DNA of 64,000 nt. It comes from Polyangiaceae bacterium (lineage in GTDB: Bacteria > Myxococcota_A > Polyangia > Polyangiales > Polyangiaceae). Positions 36,057 through 43,614 of this stretch are shown piece after piece. The translations under genes were made by a program, and so were the position numbers. Position 1 is the stretch's first letter. Each line of letters begins with the position of its first letter. A model generated the notes under the pieces. It saw nothing but the letters and a program-made list of their open reading frames with translations, was not told the origin of the DNA and did no database searches. Location: assembly GCA_016715885.1 (NCBI GenBank), contig JADJXL010000002.1:434001-498000 (forward strand), read 5' to 3'.

Positions 36057-36826
36057 TGCCTTCGCGTATTTCGTCATGGTTTGTCCTGGCCATCGCGGTC
36101 GTCTTGTTGGCGCTCGTCCCGCGTTCGTCACGCGCGTTCGGCGAAGAAGGCGCCTTCAATCCGCGCATTTTGCTCTCGGGAACGGCGCGCTGGGAAGGCG
36201 CGCGTACGACGGGTCCGTCGCGCTGGTCCGAAGAGCTCGTGCGCCGGACGAGCGCTCCGGCGCGGCTGATTCCCACGACGGTGCGCGCCGATGCGCCTGC
36301 GCTGCTTGCCGAGCCGTTCGTCGTGTGGGCCGGCGAAACCGACATTCCGCCGCTCACGTCGCGCGAGGTCGCGGGGCTCAAGCGCTTCATCGCGCTCGGT
36401 GGCGTCATGTTCGTCGACGACTTCGCCCCCGAGGTCGGTGCGTTCGGCAAGGCTGCGAAACGCGAGCTTACGCGCGTTCTGCCCGACGGTGCTCCAGTGC
36501 CCGTTGGACCTGAAAACGTTTTGTTCCGTTCGTTCTATCTCTTGCGTCGGCCCGTCGGTCGCGTGGAAGCGTCCCCGAAGCTCGAAGTCATCATGCGAGG
36601 GGGCCAGCCCCAGGTCATTTTCTCGTCGCATGATTTGCTCGGTGCGCTTGCGCGATCGCCCAATGGAACGCATCCCTTCGCGGTGATTCCGGGAGGCGAG
36701 CCAGGGCGTGAGCAAGCGATGCGTCTTGCGGTGAACATCGCCATGTACGTGCTCTGCTCGAACTACAAGGACGACCAAGTGCACGCGCCGTTTCTCATGC
36801 GGCGCAGGGCTTCGGAGGCTCGGTGA
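36056..36826 (+). CDS. DUF4159-domain exported protein
   Basis: 256 aa from ATG 36056, which shares one base with the previous stop. Sec signal peptide (hydrophobic VLAIAVVLLALVP, ending near SRA|F). The body matches DUF4159, a flavodoxin/GATase-like Rossmann domain: FNPRILLSGTARWEG, LTSREVAGLKRFIALGGVMF followed by VDDFAPEVG, and LAVNIAMYVLC near the C-terminus. In other bacteria DUF4159 proteins sit in MoxR/DUF58/VWA clusters thought to tune envelope complexes; here those two partners are absent. The next gene begins with a GTG overlapping this stop. Confidence 0.85.
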   Translation: MPSRISSWFVLAIAVVLLALVPRSSRAFGEEGAFNPRILLSGTARWEGARTTGPSRWSEELVRRTSAPARLIPTTVRADAPALLAEPFVVWAGETDIPPLTSREVAGLKRFIALGGVMFVDDFAPEVGAFGKAAKRELTRVLPDGAPVPVGPENVLFRSFYLLRRPVGRVEASPKLEVIMRGGQPQVIFSSHDLLGALARSPNGTHPFAVIPGGEPGREQAMRLAVNIAMYVLCSNYKDDQVHAPFLMRRRASEAR

Positions 36827-39123
36827 CGACGAGCTTTGCGGCGTCCGGTGACCTTTCGAGCACGTACCAAATCGCGGCCAGCGCGCTCGTGCTGCTCAGC
36901 TTGATCCTGCTCGCCATCGAATTGCGGCGGTCGCGTGCATCACGCCTGTCCGTGTTCATCTCCGGCGTGTTTGCGGCGCTCGCGCTCTTGTGTGCGGTGC
37001 TCCGGCCCGTTGCGATCCAAGGCAAAGGCAGCTTCGTAGGCCCGCGTGTCGTGGTCCTCGTCGACGGTTCGCGGTCGATCGATCTGCCGATTGCACCAGG
37101 TAAAACCCGTCGAGACGAAGCCATTCGTGCGCTGGGCGAGCTCGAGAAGCGCGGCGGCGAAGTCCGGTTTTCGTCGCTCACGTTCGGCAAAGGCTCACCG
37201 CAGCCGCTTGGCGCTGCAAGCAGTGGTCCAGCGGAATCTGCGCCGCCGATCGAGGGTCGGTTTGGCCCGGCACTCCGTTCGGCTAGGCCCATGTCGCAAT
37301 CGGATCTCGCCAGCGCCATCGAAGCGGTGTCTCGAGCGGCCGACGAGCGCCCTGCGGCGATCGTGATCTTGTCCGATGGGCGCTTGGATCGGCCGAGCGA
37401 TGTTCAACCAGGAGAAACCATCAAAGCGTCGCTCGGGACGCTCGACGTACCTCTGCACACCGTGGCGCTTGCGACGGAAGCTCCGCAGGATGCGAGCGTG
37501 CGGCTCGTGCGAGCGGCCGGTGCGGCGGTTGCGCATCAGCCGCTATCGCTGCGCGTGGAGATTGGCTGTGCGGGCAAGATGGATTGCACGTCGGTGCCGG
37601 TTTCATTGCGCGAGCTGCGTGAAGCGGGTGAGCCGACGGCGCTTGCGTCGGGCCGCGCGAATGCGAGCAGTGGTGCGGCGACGCTCGAATTCGAGGTGAC
37701 GCTGGATCGAGCGGGCGTGCGCATCATCGAAGTTGCGATTCAGGCGCCAGCGGGTGACGCGGTGCCCGACAACGACACGCGTTATGTGGCGATTGACGTT
37801 GCGCGTGATCGCGTGCGCGTGCTGCATGTCGCGGGGCGACCCACGTACGACGTGCGCGCATTGCGGATGTGGCTGAAGTCCGACGCGTCCGTGGATGTGG
37901 TGGCATTTTTCATTTTGCGCGAAATGGTCGCGGACGACGTCGTCGCGCCTCCGGACGAGCTGGCGCTCATTCCGTTTCCGGTCGACGAGCTATTCAATCA
38001 GCATTTGCCGAGCTTCGATGCGGTCGTCTTGCAGGATTTCAATGCCGACCCGTATGGTTTGTCCAAGCATTTGAAGTCGCTTGCGCGGTATGTCGACAAG
38101 GGCGGGGGGCTCATCATGGTGGGCGGCCCCGAAGCGTTTGTTCCGGGCAATTACGCCAGCACGCCGCTCGCATCGGTATTGCCCGTGGCGCTCGATGGGG
38201 CGCCCAAAGCGGAGGGCGTGGACATGGCGTCGTTCGTTCCGCGATTGACCGATGCGGGCCGGGTGGCTCCGGTGCTCGGGCCATTGCACGAGCTCATTGG
38301 GGAGGAGTGGCCTGAAATGGCGGGGGCGAACGTCGTGGGAGATGCGCGCAGTGGAACGACCGTGCTGCTCGAGCATCCGACGCGGCGAACGCCGAGCGGC
38401 GCGGCGATGCCGATATTGGCGCTCGGTGAATACGGCAGTGGTCGCACGATATCGCTTGCGGTGGATGGGTCGCATCGATTGCTCTTCAGCAGTTTTGCGG
38501 AGAATTCGGCGGGCCGCGCGCATGGAGCGTTTTGGGATGGTTTGCTCGGCTGGCTGATGCGTGACCCTCGATTCGAGCCTGCCGTCGTCGAGCTTCCCGA
38601 TGGATGTTTGGTGGGAGAAGAAACGACGTTATCGCTTCGGCCATTGCCGGGACAAAAGGGCGACGCGAAAATCATCATTCGCAAATTGGGCAGTCCTGAC
38701 ATTGTGCGCACGTTGTCCGCGCCGCTAGATGGTCAGGGTTTGCCGGTGGAGATGAAGGCCGGGAAGCTCGAAGCGGGTGGGTATTCGGCGACGGTCGAGA
38801 TTACGCCGCGGGATGAAGCGGGCGGCGAGCCGGATGAAGCGCGGCGCGGGCCGACGACGCGGCGGGACTTTGCGTGCGAGCGCGGTGGAGACGAATGGGC
38901 GGACACGCGTCCGGATCCGGAGCGGTTGCAATTGATGGCGGCGGCGACGGGGGGGCGAGCGGTCACCGTGGATGAGATTGGCAGCGTGCCATTGCCTTCG
39001 GCGACGCAGATTGCGATAGAAAGGCGGGTATCGCCGATCATGCCGCCGTGGGGATGGACGCTCGCTGCGGCGCTCTTTTGCGGCGCGCATTGGGTGATAA
39101 GGCGGCGAGGCGGGCTTTCGTAG
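36823..39123 (+). CDS. Membrane protein with VWA-like and glutamine-amidotransferase-like domains
   Basis: 766 aa; the GTG start overlaps the previous stop. Two N-terminal membrane helices (IAASALVLLSLILLAIEL; SVFISGVFAALALLCAVL), then a VWA-like fold with the degenerate MIDAS VVLVDGSRSIDLP and VILSDGRLDRPS. A class I amidotransferase-like domain follows (about 330-560): VLHVAGRPTYDVRALRMWLK, DAVVLQDFNADPYGLSK, YVDKGGGLIMVGGPEAFVP; I see no catalytic Cys, so it is probably a binding domain. A last helix (WGWTLAAALFCGAHWVI) anchors the C-terminus. Matches the large partner of DUF4159 operons; function unproven. Confidence 0.87.
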   Translation: MTTSFAASGDLSSTYQIAASALVLLSLILLAIELRRSRASRLSVFISGVFAALALLCAVLRPVAIQGKGSFVGPRVVVLVDGSRSIDLPIAPGKTRRDEAIRALGELEKRGGEVRFSSLTFGKGSPQPLGAASSGPAESAPPIEGRFGPALRSARPMSQSDLASAIEAVSRAADERPAAIVILSDGRLDRPSDVQPGETIKASLGTLDVPLHTVALATEAPQDASVRLVRAAGAAVAHQPLSLRVEIGCAGKMDCTSVPVSLRELREAGEPTALASGRANASSGAATLEFEVTLDRAGVRIIEVAIQAPAGDAVPDNDTRYVAIDVARDRVRVLHVAGRPTYDVRALRMWLKSDASVDVVAFFILREMVADDVVAPPDELALIPFPVDELFNQHLPSFDAVVLQDFNADPYGLSKHLKSLARYVDKGGGLIMVGGPEAFVPGNYASTPLASVLPVALDGAPKAEGVDMASFVPRLTDAGRVAPVLGPLHELIGEEWPEMAGANVVGDARSGTTVLLEHPTRRTPSGAAMPILALGEYGSGRTISLAVDGSHRLLFSSFAENSAGRAHGAFWDGLLGWLMRDPRFEPAVVELPDGCLVGEETTLSLRPLPGQKGDAKIIIRKLGSPDIVRTLSAPLDGQGLPVEMKAGKLEAGGYSATVEITPRDEAGGEPDEARRGPTTRRDFACERGGDEWADTRPDPERLQLMAAATGGRAVTVDEIGSVPLPSATQIAIERRVSPIMPPWGWTLAAALFCGAHWVIRRRGGLS

Positions 39124-39150
39124 GGGTTGGGCGGTTTGCCTCGAGCGCTC

Positions 39151-39855
39151 TCAGGAATCGGTTCCAGTACGGCGCGTCGTGGCTCGGGAGCGCCCGACTG
39201 GCAGCGGTGATCGACGAGGACTGCGAACGTCTGATTGCGACACGGCGACGACGGTGCGAGGTTTTTCGGATGAGTGGGCGGGTGTCTTGCTTGCCAAACT
39301 CGTCCGTGGCGCTTTGACGAGTGCCGGTCCGGTCAGCTCTTCTAGCCGCGTGGGGTCATTATCGAGCAAACGCAGAAGGTTGCTCATTGGTACACTGATT
39401 GGGACTTTACCCGATTCATACTCGTGGAATGCACGGTGCTCTCCGCCGAGCAGCTCCGATGCTCGCTTTTGGCTCAAACGAAGCTTTTTCCGCACGTGAG
39501 CGATTTCCTCGGGGGCCAGTATTATCGGATTTGCAGACGCTTCAATCACCATTGCAGCGAGTCGCTCCGACATTGGCGATCGTCTGCGAGCTCGACGTGA
39601 ACGCGCCAATGTTTCACCTGCGGTCGCGGCACGTCTCTCCAATTCGTCGACCTCTGCCTTGAACGCGAGATACGCCTTTTCTGACGCTAATAGTGGTTTT
39701 CCGGTCAGAATACCTTCTCCACAATTGTTGCACCAAAAACCGAGCGTTTTGATCGTGCGTTCATGCCCCCTGTATTCGATGAGATCGTCCCGCCGCTCGT
39801 AGACCATGACCGACCCACACACCGGGCACGATTGCGTTTGGGCTTGGCGTTTCAT
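39151..39855 (-). CDS. mqsA: MqsA-type antitoxin with long C-terminal tail
   Basis: 234 aa. The N-terminal zinc domain has two CxxC pairs (CPVCGS and CNNCGE), as in E. coli MqsA, which binds and neutralises MqsR. The central helix-turn-helix (VRKKLRLSQKRASELLGGEH followed by RAFHEYESG) gives DNA binding. E. coli MqsA has ~131 aa; this protein has an extra spacer between the domains (including ARSRRARRRSP) and ~45 basic residues after the HTH. MqsA normally represses its own operon. It follows mqsR with a 3-bp gap, the usual reversed order (toxin first). Confidence 0.93.
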   Translation of the reverse strand: MKRQAQTQSCPVCGSVMVYERRDDLIEYRGHERTIKTLGFWCNNCGEGILTGKPLLASEKAYLAFKAEVDELERRAATAGETLARSRRARRRSPMSERLAAMVIEASANPIILAPEEIAHVRKKLRLSQKRASELLGGEHRAFHEYESGKVPISVPMSNLLRLLDNDPTRLEELTGPALVKAPRTSLASKTPAHSSEKPRTVVAVSQSDVRSPRRSPLPVGRSRATTRRTGTDS

Positions 39856-39858
39856 CGC

Positions 39859-40161
39859 TTATTTCTCCTTGAGCGAGATCAAAAGGTAACCTCGGCTGTC
39901 GGTCGTGAATTTGACATACAACTCGGTCTTGCCATGGGCGACGTGATAAACATCTTGCCAAATACTCGAATTCAAGTCACTCGTCATGGACTTGTAAAAG
40001 TTTTTCGCCGAGAGACTTTGTACGATCGCAACTACCTGATCAAGGTTGATGCCCAGCGATCGGGCGCAGTTCCGGGCGGTTTTCGTGATGTTCAGCTTCT
40101 CTGGAGTGCAAAACACGGCTTTGATGGCCTCCAGGGAGTGGTGAGGCTTTCTCTTCTCCAC
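39859..40161 (-). CDS. mqsR: MqsR-type mRNA interferase toxin
   Basis: 100 aa, GTG start at 40159-40161. Near full-length match to the MqsR pattern: KRKPHHSL, FYKSMTS, SIWQDVYH and the C-terminal LLISLKEK. The Lys of FYKSM and the Gln of IWQDVY correspond to residues needed for RNase activity in E. coli MqsR, which cuts mRNA at GC-rich triplets. Upstream, TTGACG (40192-40197) sits 18 bp from TAGGGT (40168-40173), and TATACT lies at 40228-40233; both are only promoter candidates. Forms a toxin-antitoxin module with the following mqsA. Confidence 0.94.
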   Translation of the reverse strand: MEKRKPHHSLEAIKAVFCTPEKLNITKTARNCARSLGINLDQVVAIVQSLSAKNFYKSMTSDLNSSIWQDVYHVAHGKTELYVKFTTDSRGYLLISLKEK

Positions 40162-40690
40162 CCGAGGACCCTATTGCGTCTCGAACGTCCACGTCAAGAA
40201 CTTCGACACGCTGCTCGAAAGCAATTCAGTATACCAAAAAGCGCCAGGGCATGCCTCGACCCCAAACACCTCACCTCCGAACGCTCCATCCATCGTCCCA
40301 GCGTCACGGGCGCGCGGTCCCGCCAACCGTTCAGCGTTTCCCATGCGTCTCGACACGTCGTCCGAGTGCTCCAAGATCGCTTTCCGCCACCTCGAAAGTG
40401 TCGACCGAACGTTCCGACAATCGTTCTCACCTCCTCGAACCTACCATTGGCTCGGCTCAATGGTCGTCTCGACACCTCGAGACCGTTCTCCCATCGATCC
40501 GACATCACTTTTCACCTGCCCAAAACGCCAATCCCGACCGCCGGACGCCTCATCTCGGCGCCTCGATGACCTTGAGCATTCACGGCGAACATGCATCGAA
40601 CGAGTCTATGTAAATCATCGTACGACATGCTCGACCCGGACGCTCCATTTTTAGCTTGCGGCCAAACAAAACTCGTCATAGGGGAGTGTC
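40162..40690. other. 529-bp stretch without a supported gene
   Basis: Between mqsR and the 255-aa gene. All reading frames give only short, compositionally odd ORFs (strings of Arg/Pro/Ser) with no protein-like pattern. The sequence holds mqsR promoter candidates at its left end, several loose variants of CGAACGTTCC/CGAACGCTCC (40180-40420), and GGGGAG just before the ATG at 40691. Nothing else is supportable. Confidence 0.5.
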
Positions 40691-41458
40691 ATGGCCAACG
40701 CAACAGCTTCTGAATTGTCACGATCGGCAAAGCTCGACGTCGGCAAGGCGCTATTGGCGCGCCTTGTCGCTCGTGCAAACAAGGGTCCGAACGAGGATCT
40801 GCTCGATTCGTTCATTCCACAGCTCGAAGATACAACGGTGCGACTCGGCGTGCATGTCGAGGGAAAGGCAAAAGCGGATGCCGCACGCAAGGCGCGGCTC
40901 TTGCGCGTTGAAATGGCCGATTGCGATGTCGATACGTGGCTTCGGCACCATGAGGCATTCATTGGCATCGAAGCGCGGCGGCGCATGGGGCCCAACGTCG
41001 AGGCAGCAGGTGCGCTGTATGATGCGGCTTTTCCGGAGGGCGTATCGTATGTAGATGCATACATCCCCGACGAAAATGCGTTATGCCGAGGGGCCATTGC
41101 GGTGATTCGGTCACCCGAACACGCGGCGACGGTCACGGCCATTGGATTACCGGCAGAATGGACGACGAAATGGGAAGCGGCGCTCGCCGAGAGTGACGTG
41201 GCTTTTGCGGACGTGCGCGAAGCACGCGAATCGCGAGCGGCGCATGTGGAAGAAGGGCGCGATGCCGAGGACGACTTCGTCGAGATTGCGGTGCGTTTGC
41301 GGCGCTATCTGGATGCGCGTGCGCCGCGTTCGGACAAGGCGAAGATGGCCGAGAGCCGTGAATTGATTCAGCCGCTGCAGGATGCTTTGAATAAATTGGC
41401 CATGGAGAAAGCATCGCGCGCCACGCGGCGCAAGAAAAATGCCGAAGAGGTCCCGTGA
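40691..41458 (+). CDS. Hypothetical protein, helical, charged
   Basis: 255 aa; a clear ribosome site (GGGGAG) precedes the ATG. No signal peptide or membrane helix. The sequence is alanine-rich and strongly helical (GKALLARLVARANKGPNEDL; VEGKAKADAARKARLLRVEM; VEIAVRLRRYLDARAPRSDK). No known domain is recognised. The C-terminus is basic (RATRRKKNAEEVP). It lies between the mqsRA module and the AHH toxin, on the toxin's strand, 178 bp upstream; a shared role is not indicated. Confidence 0.75.
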   Translation: MANATASELSRSAKLDVGKALLARLVARANKGPNEDLLDSFIPQLEDTTVRLGVHVEGKAKADAARKARLLRVEMADCDVDTWLRHHEAFIGIEARRRMGPNVEAAGALYDAAFPEGVSYVDAYIPDENALCRGAIAVIRSPEHAATVTAIGLPAEWTTKWEAALAESDVAFADVREARESRAAHVEEGRDAEDDFVEIAVRLRRYLDARAPRSDKAKMAESRELIQPLQDALNKLAMEKASRATRRKKNAEEVP

Positions 41459-41602
41459 GATCGCGCCGTACTTCGCTATGGCGCACCGTGCTTTGATGCT
41501 ATGAGGGGGATCGGGCACGAGCGAAACGACGGGGCGCATGAGGCTCGCGTCGGCGCTGCCATCCAGACCAGAGCACTTCCATAAAATCAGGAAACCGGTA
41601 TC

Positions 41603-41635
41603 TTGAACCCTATATGCTTCGGCGAAAGGGTTCAA
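41603..41635 (+). promoter_or_regulatory. Hairpin over the ribosome-binding site of the AHH toxin gene
   Basis: Perfect 9-bp arms TTGAACCCT (41603-41611) and AGGGTTCAA (41627-41635) flank a 15-nt loop. The right arm contains the only Shine-Dalgarno-like bases (AAAGGG, 6 nt before the ATG at 41637). In mRNA this would hide the ribosome site; as DNA it could be an operator. Either way it is placed to limit toxin synthesis. Confidence 0.6.
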
Positions 41636-41636
41636 C

Positions 41637-42842
41637 ATGCAAACGATATGGCTGTTCTTGCGCGGCTTCATTCTTTGGTGTGCAGCTCGTCGCACGACCC
41701 TGGGCTTGTTGATTCTCGGTATCTTTTTGGCAATATCGACGCCCGCGTGTGCGTCGACGTTGCCACGAGAACGGCCCGTCAATACCTGTGATACGAGCGG
41801 CGGTAAGTCTGGCCAGCCGTATTGTCTGCCTCCACCGGGGTTCTTTTGCGAACGCAATCAAGCGCCACCTGCAACCCCTCGGAACGGACGTGGGCACAAG
41901 GCCTATTTGGGGCAGTTTGAGCTATTCCCCTCGAAACAGGGTTTGGGCATCAATCAACCGACATGCCCGCAGAATGCGACGCGCTTGTTGCAAGACCAGG
42001 AATGGAAAATTGCGCACCGCATTGCCAAGGATTTCGGGCACCGCGTCGGATTCGTGTTGGCGACGTGCGAGAGGATCACCGAGGAGCTTGCGCGTCAGCC
42101 GGTGAATGCCCTTGCGGGCTGGAATGATATCGATCCCGACACGCTCGAAGCGGAGTTTTTGAGATGCGCCAAGGACCTCGACAAACTCGAGGCGCCTCCG
42201 GTGTACGACGATCCGTGGCTTGCGGGAGCGGCGTGGCGCGGATTCAACACGGGTTATGGCGAGGGGGCCGACGAGGTTTGGCATCGCGTGATGATGATCG
42301 AGTTTGCTATCGCCATTGTGGAATCGGCGATCATGGCAGGCCTACCGCTCATCGAAGTTGCGGTGACGCGGGGAATTCGGATTTCGTTGATCGGTCTGCG
42401 CCGAATGCCCATTTTCCTTCCAGGCGCCGTGGGTGGGCTTGGTGCAGGGGTTTTTCTCAAGACTGCGCCGCGTGCGGCCGTGAAAGCAGTCGTGACGGGT
42501 TCCGCGCGGGCGCTCGGGCGCAACATGAAACTGGCGCACATGGCCAGGTTGCCTGGCGAGTTTGCCCATCACATCGTTGCGCACGGTGCCGAGAAGGCGA
42601 AGGAGGCGCTTGCGATTCTGCAAAAGTTTGGTATTGGTGTTGACGATGCGGTCAATGGGGTGTATCTGCCCGGTCATTCCAAATCGCCAAACCCGCTCGG
42701 AAAGGCGGTGCACTCGAAGGTGCATACGGACGCATATTATATGGCGGTGGAGAACCTGCTAGGGAACGCGAAAACAAAAGGCGAAGCGATTCAGGCACTT
42801 CGGTTCATCGCAGGCCAGCTCGAGAGAGGAATCATGCCGTGA
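41637..42842 (+). CDS. Secreted AHH-family nuclease toxin (polymorphic toxin)
   Basis: 401 aa. N-terminal hydrophobic signal (LGLLILGIFLAISTPACAS); the cysteine context TPAC is a poor lipobox, so a type I signal (ACA|S) is also possible. A middle region with cysteines (CERITEEL, LRCAKDLD) precedes a hydrophobic segment near residues 220-285 (MIEFAIAIVESAIMAGLPLI; FLPGAVGGLGAGVFL). The C-terminal ~95 residues are an AHH nuclease (HNH/ENDO VII superfamily): FAHHIVAH (AHH at 310-312), LQKFGIGVDDAVNGVYLP and GKAVHSKVHTDAYY. This layout fits a contact- or transfer-delivered toxin. The Imm11-like gene begins inside its stop. Confidence 0.88.
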   Translation: MQTIWLFLRGFILWCAARRTTLGLLILGIFLAISTPACASTLPRERPVNTCDTSGGKSGQPYCLPPPGFFCERNQAPPATPRNGRGHKAYLGQFELFPSKQGLGINQPTCPQNATRLLQDQEWKIAHRIAKDFGHRVGFVLATCERITEELARQPVNALAGWNDIDPDTLEAEFLRCAKDLDKLEAPPVYDDPWLAGAAWRGFNTGYGEGADEVWHRVMMIEFAIAIVESAIMAGLPLIEVAVTRGIRISLIGLRRMPIFLPGAVGGLGAGVFLKTAPRAAVKAVVTGSARALGRNMKLAHMARLPGEFAHHIVAHGAEKAKEALAILQKFGIGVDDAVNGVYLPGHSKSPNPLGKAVHSKVHTDAYYMAVENLLGNAKTKGEAIQALRFIAGQLERGIMP

Positions 42843-43408
42843 CTGCAATCTACCATGCACTGCGCCCCGACGGGTATGAGATCGTCAACACGGTTGGTGG
42901 CTACGAGGATGGCGATGCGCTTCGTGCTCTCGGCGGTTCATCACGGAAGCATGATTGGAAGCCGATCCTCGTAGAACGCGTTCGTGGAACACGACGACGC
43001 GGCTTCAAACCGTCGGACCTTACATGTTCACCTACGGCCTTCGTCCTGCGTCGCTCGGCGGTGGATGCGCTGCAAGACATCATCGATGCGCATGGCGAAG
43101 TTCTCCCACTTGCGACGAGCGATGGCGTCGAACTGTTCGTGTTCAACCCGCGATTCGTCATCGATGCATTCGACAGGGAGCGATCGATCTTCGAGCAGGT
43201 ACCAGAAACGAATATCCTCTGGATCCGCAAATATGTCTTCATCGAGACTGCGATCCGCGGCATCGACATCTTTCGGATGCCAATTCCCGGCGCGCACAGC
43301 CTCTTCTTCAGCGACCGATTCGTCGAGCGCGTGAAAGCGGCCAAGCTGAAGGGCACCGACTTCATCAAGCTGTGGTCGTCTGACGAGTCTGCGCAATCGG
43401 GCGCATAG
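42839..43408 (+). CDS. Imm11-like (DUF1629) immunity protein
   Basis: 189 aa; the GTG start overlaps the toxin stop (GTGA), so toxin and antidote are translated together. Pattern expected of Imm11/DUF1629 proteins: VLRRSAVDALQDIIDAHGEV, then ELFVFNPRFVIDAFDRERS, IRKYVFIETAIRGIDIFRMP, SLFFSDRFVERVKAAKLKGT and DFIKLWSSD. Imm11 proteins are found beside polymorphic nuclease toxins. No signal peptide, as expected for a cytoplasmic antidote. The family assignment is by eye. The frame stays open for ~50 more codons after the stop (see findings). Confidence 0.8.
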   Translation: MTAIYHALRPDGYEIVNTVGGYEDGDALRALGGSSRKHDWKPILVERVRGTRRRGFKPSDLTCSPTAFVLRRSAVDALQDIIDAHGEVLPLATSDGVELFVFNPRFVIDAFDRERSIFEQVPETNILWIRKYVFIETAIRGIDIFRMPIPGAHSLFFSDRFVERVKAAKLKGTDFIKLWSSDESAQSGA

Positions 43409-43614
43409 ATTCCCTCCGTCAACAGCGCCACTCGAGTCGCATGCAAGGCGACCACCTATGGATACATCTCGGTCCGGCGCATCATTCGCTCGATCTCAGA
43501 TGCGTGGTGCGACGACGTCGGGCGTGTCGAGCTTGCGCGCGAAGGCCGCTATGTCTGGCGCTATCGATGACCGCTTGACGCGGGGGCCATTTTGGCAGAG
43601 AAGCCGAAGCCATC

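Noticed and set aside
40194..40508. Short ORFs in the gap upstream of mqsR
   Set aside because: Both strands give only basic, low-quality frames with no ribosome site or motif.
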